Below, in pieces: positions 12,182 through 13,579 of a DNA stretch of 13,579 nt. The notes beneath the pieces were generated by a model that saw nothing but the letters and a program-made list of their open reading frames with translations, ran no database searches and was not told the DNA's origin. Position numbers and translations under genes: made by a program. Within the stretch, counting starts at the first letter, position 1. Each line of letters begins with the position of its first letter. The stretch comes from Fimbriimonadaceae bacterium (lineage in GTDB: Bacteria; Armatimonadota; Fimbriimonadia; Fimbriimonadales; Fimbriimonadaceae). The DNA lies in assembly GCA_025451715.1 (NCBI GenBank), contig JANWJY010000051.1, forward strand, positions 1-13,579, in the 5' to 3' direction.

Positions 12182-13579
12182 TCAGTCAGCGAACATCTTC
12201 GCGTAGTGCCGGTGCCATTCGCTTTGGAAGAGGCCATCGGGATCGTACTGCGCCTTCTTGGCGAGAAACTCTCGGAACTGCGGGTAGCAGGCGAGCACCT
12301 GTTCCTTGGTCGCCCAACGGTGGTAGGTGAGGTAGTAGCTGCCGCCACGGTCGTTGGCGAGGTCAATAAGCATGCGGAACGCGTCTGCAGCCTCCTCGAT
12401 CTTCTGTTTGGTGTGCACGACGTGGAGGTTGAAGATGACGCACGCGAAGCGCCCCTTCGCCCAGTTCAAGAACGACTCAGTGTCCGGCTCGATCAGCCTC
12501 ACGGTGCCGTAGATAACGTTGGCGTTCGCCTTTCTTAGCCCATCTGCTGCAGTGGCGAGGAACTCGGCGAGCTTTTCCCGGGGCACGCTGACCTCTGTGA
12601 TCATTTCGGTCGCTGCGTATTTCGCGTCCATCCTGTCGTCGGTGTCGACATGGTAGTCCTCGTCGTAGCCGCCGAGCTGTGACGTGTCGGACCAATAGAC
12701 CTGTCCAGACGACTTCAGATAGAAGTCGGTGTAGAGCTTGAACGCCTTGGTCTTGTCGGTGTGCGCGAGGTACACGAGCTCCTGCCACGCGCGGTCGGAG
12801 ACACTGATCTGTTCGTCCTTGATCTTGGTGTCGAGCGCGACGGGCTTGTAACAGGAGAACACTCCCTTGTGCAGGAAGTCGTCGGTGTCCTGGTCGATCG
12901 CGTACTGCCAGTCACCCGACGTGTATCCGTCCGCGATGCGCCTGTCGAACTTCGCCATGACTTCGTCGGCGTCGACGAGCTCGACTGTACGCTCGAGCTT
13001 GTGCCGCTTCTCGAGGCGGTACACGGCCGAGTGCACGAGCCCGAAGAGCCCGTAGCCGCCGTGGACCAGTCCGAAGAGATCTGTGTTCGTTTCCCTGTCT
13101 GCCTTGATGACCTCGCCGTTTGCGCCGACGATGAGCAGCTCATCCATGTCGGCGATCATCGGCGGGTGAGTGAGCGTTCGTCCGTGCGCGTTCGCGGCGA
13201 TCGCGCCGCCGAGCGTGAGCTTGTCGGCTCCGGTCTGCTTGCACTTAATGGTCCAGTAGTCTTCAACTCCCTTCTGCCTTGCCGCAAGCTGTTCGACAAG
13301 AGACGGCCACTCGACGCCGACCTCGACTTGCACGAGCCCGTTCTTCGTGTCGAGGTCCATGACGGAGTTGAGACCGCGAGTGTCGAGAAGGACTGCGCCG
13401 TCGGCGAACTGCTGGCCGCCCATCGCGTGTCGCGAACCGGCGATGCAGAGCGTCTCCTTTTCTCGGCGCGCGCGCCGCACGATGCCGAGCACGTCCTCGA
13501 GCGAACTGGGCCGCTCGACCGCTTTCACCGTCGTTGCGTTGAGCTTGGAGTGGACGTCGTTGACGTTGAGGCTCGGGGC
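12182..13579 (-). CDS. FAD-linked oxidoreductase, 5' end beyond the window
   Basis: This is a member of the vanillyl-alcohol-oxidase/PCMH FAD family (FAD_binding_4), possibly near sugar-lactone or alditol oxidases. Counting from the internal GTG at 13528, the FAD-binding segments are CIAGSRHAMGGQQF (28-41) and KLTLGGAIAANAHGRTL (103-119), followed by LFGLVHGGYGLFGLVHSAVYRL (about 150-171). The His in SRHAMGG or AHGR could be a covalent flavin attachment site. The C-terminus ends FLAKKAQYDPDGLFQSEWHRHY, like the substrate-cap oxidases. The frame is open through all 17 codons to the right edge, and the translated upstream residues (VNDVHSKLNATTVKAVERP) look like normal family sequence, so the true start lies outside and the GTG is internal. 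The substrate cannot be predicted. The regulator follows by 40 nt. Confidence 0.88.
   Translation of the reverse strand, partial: APSLNVNDVHSKLNATTVKAVERPSSLEDVLGIVRRARREKETLCIAGSRHAMGGQQFADGAVLLDTRGLNSVMDLDTKNGLVQVEVGVEWPSLVEQLAARQKGVEDYWTIKCKQTGADKLTLGGAIAANAHGRTLTHPPMIADMDELLIVGANGEVIKADRETNTDLFGLVHGGYGLFGLVHSAVYRLEKRHKLERTVELVDADEVMAKFDRRIADGYTSGDWQYAIDQDTDDFLHKGVFSCYKPVALDTKIKDEQISVSDRAWQELVYLAHTDKTKAFKLYTDFYLKSSGQVYWSDTSQLGGYDEDYHVDTDDRMDAKYAATEMITEVSVPREKLAEFLATAADGLRKANANVIYGTVRLIEPDTESFLNWAKGRFACVIFNLHVVHTKQKIEEAADAFRMLIDLANDRGGSYYLTYHRWATKEQVLACYPQFREFLAKKAQYDPDGLFQSEWHRHYAKMFAD

Noticed and set aside
12142..12366. N-terminal extension of the winged-helix regulator by 75 codons
   Set aside because: It would overlap the end of the oxidase gene and encodes low-complexity S/T/P/R residues. 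The domain begins right after the ATG at 12141.
13526..13528. GTG as the true start of the FAD oxidase
   Set aside because: The frame is open to the window edge and the upstream residues read as normal family sequence, so the start is outside the window.
1..13579. CRISPR array, insertion sequence, prophage or integrase
   Set aside because: I saw no regularly spaced direct repeats, no transposase or integrase motifs and no terminal inverted repeats with target duplications on either strand.

Overview
The window is bacterial chromosome with dense coding, high GC (roughly 60% by eye) and mixed housekeeping and accessory genes. There is no transposase, integrase, CRISPR array, rRNA or complete tRNA. 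The gene set (a DUF1800 protein, a TyrZ-type tyrosyl-tRNA synthetase, an A-domain-less FtsY, a tandem-repeat/beta-lactamase-like secreted protein and several apparently leaderless genes) would fit Armatimonadota, for example Fimbriimonadia. That placement is an impression from the protein sequences, not a search result.

Left part, plus strand (1-3382): a small basic orphan protein with a strong Shine-Dalgarno and its own terminator; a DUF1800 protein; tyrS, whose HIGH signature reads TLGW; a twin hairpin built from four interchangeable arms; and a small DUF1232 membrane protein. The last gene overlaps tail-to-tail, by 4 nt, with minus-strand ftsY (3379-4248). A secreted serine beta-lactamase-like hydrolase (4339-5985) is divergent from ftsY.

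Middle (6038-7754): a compact arsenic module. arsR has a perfect inverted repeat over its start codon and overlaps arsM (arsenite S-adenosylmethionine methyltransferase) by an ATGA junction. No efflux pump or arsenate reductase is present. An 11-bp GC hairpin separates arsM from a convergent vsr-like mismatch endonuclease. That gene follows lepA (EF4) directly on the minus strand, and no cytosine methyltransferase is near.

Right part, minus strand (9595-13579): reading with transcription, an FAD-linked oxidase (its start lies beyond the right edge), a winged-helix regulator, and a large exported protein of five roughly 50-residue repeats joined to a serine beta-lactamase-like domain. The last gene has a near-perfect intrinsic terminator just upstream of lepA.

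Two themes stand out. First, five genes (tyrS, ftsY, the 4339 hydrolase, arsR, lepA) have a -10-like hexamer 7-10 nt before the start codon and no clear Shine-Dalgarno, suggesting leaderless transcripts. Second, the arsR operator geometry implies that ArsR binding covers both the transcription start and the start codon. I see no clearly new multi-gene defence or biosynthetic system. The most unusual items are the TyrRS signature, the arsR operator and cysteine layout, the twin hairpin and the repeat-hydrolase protein.
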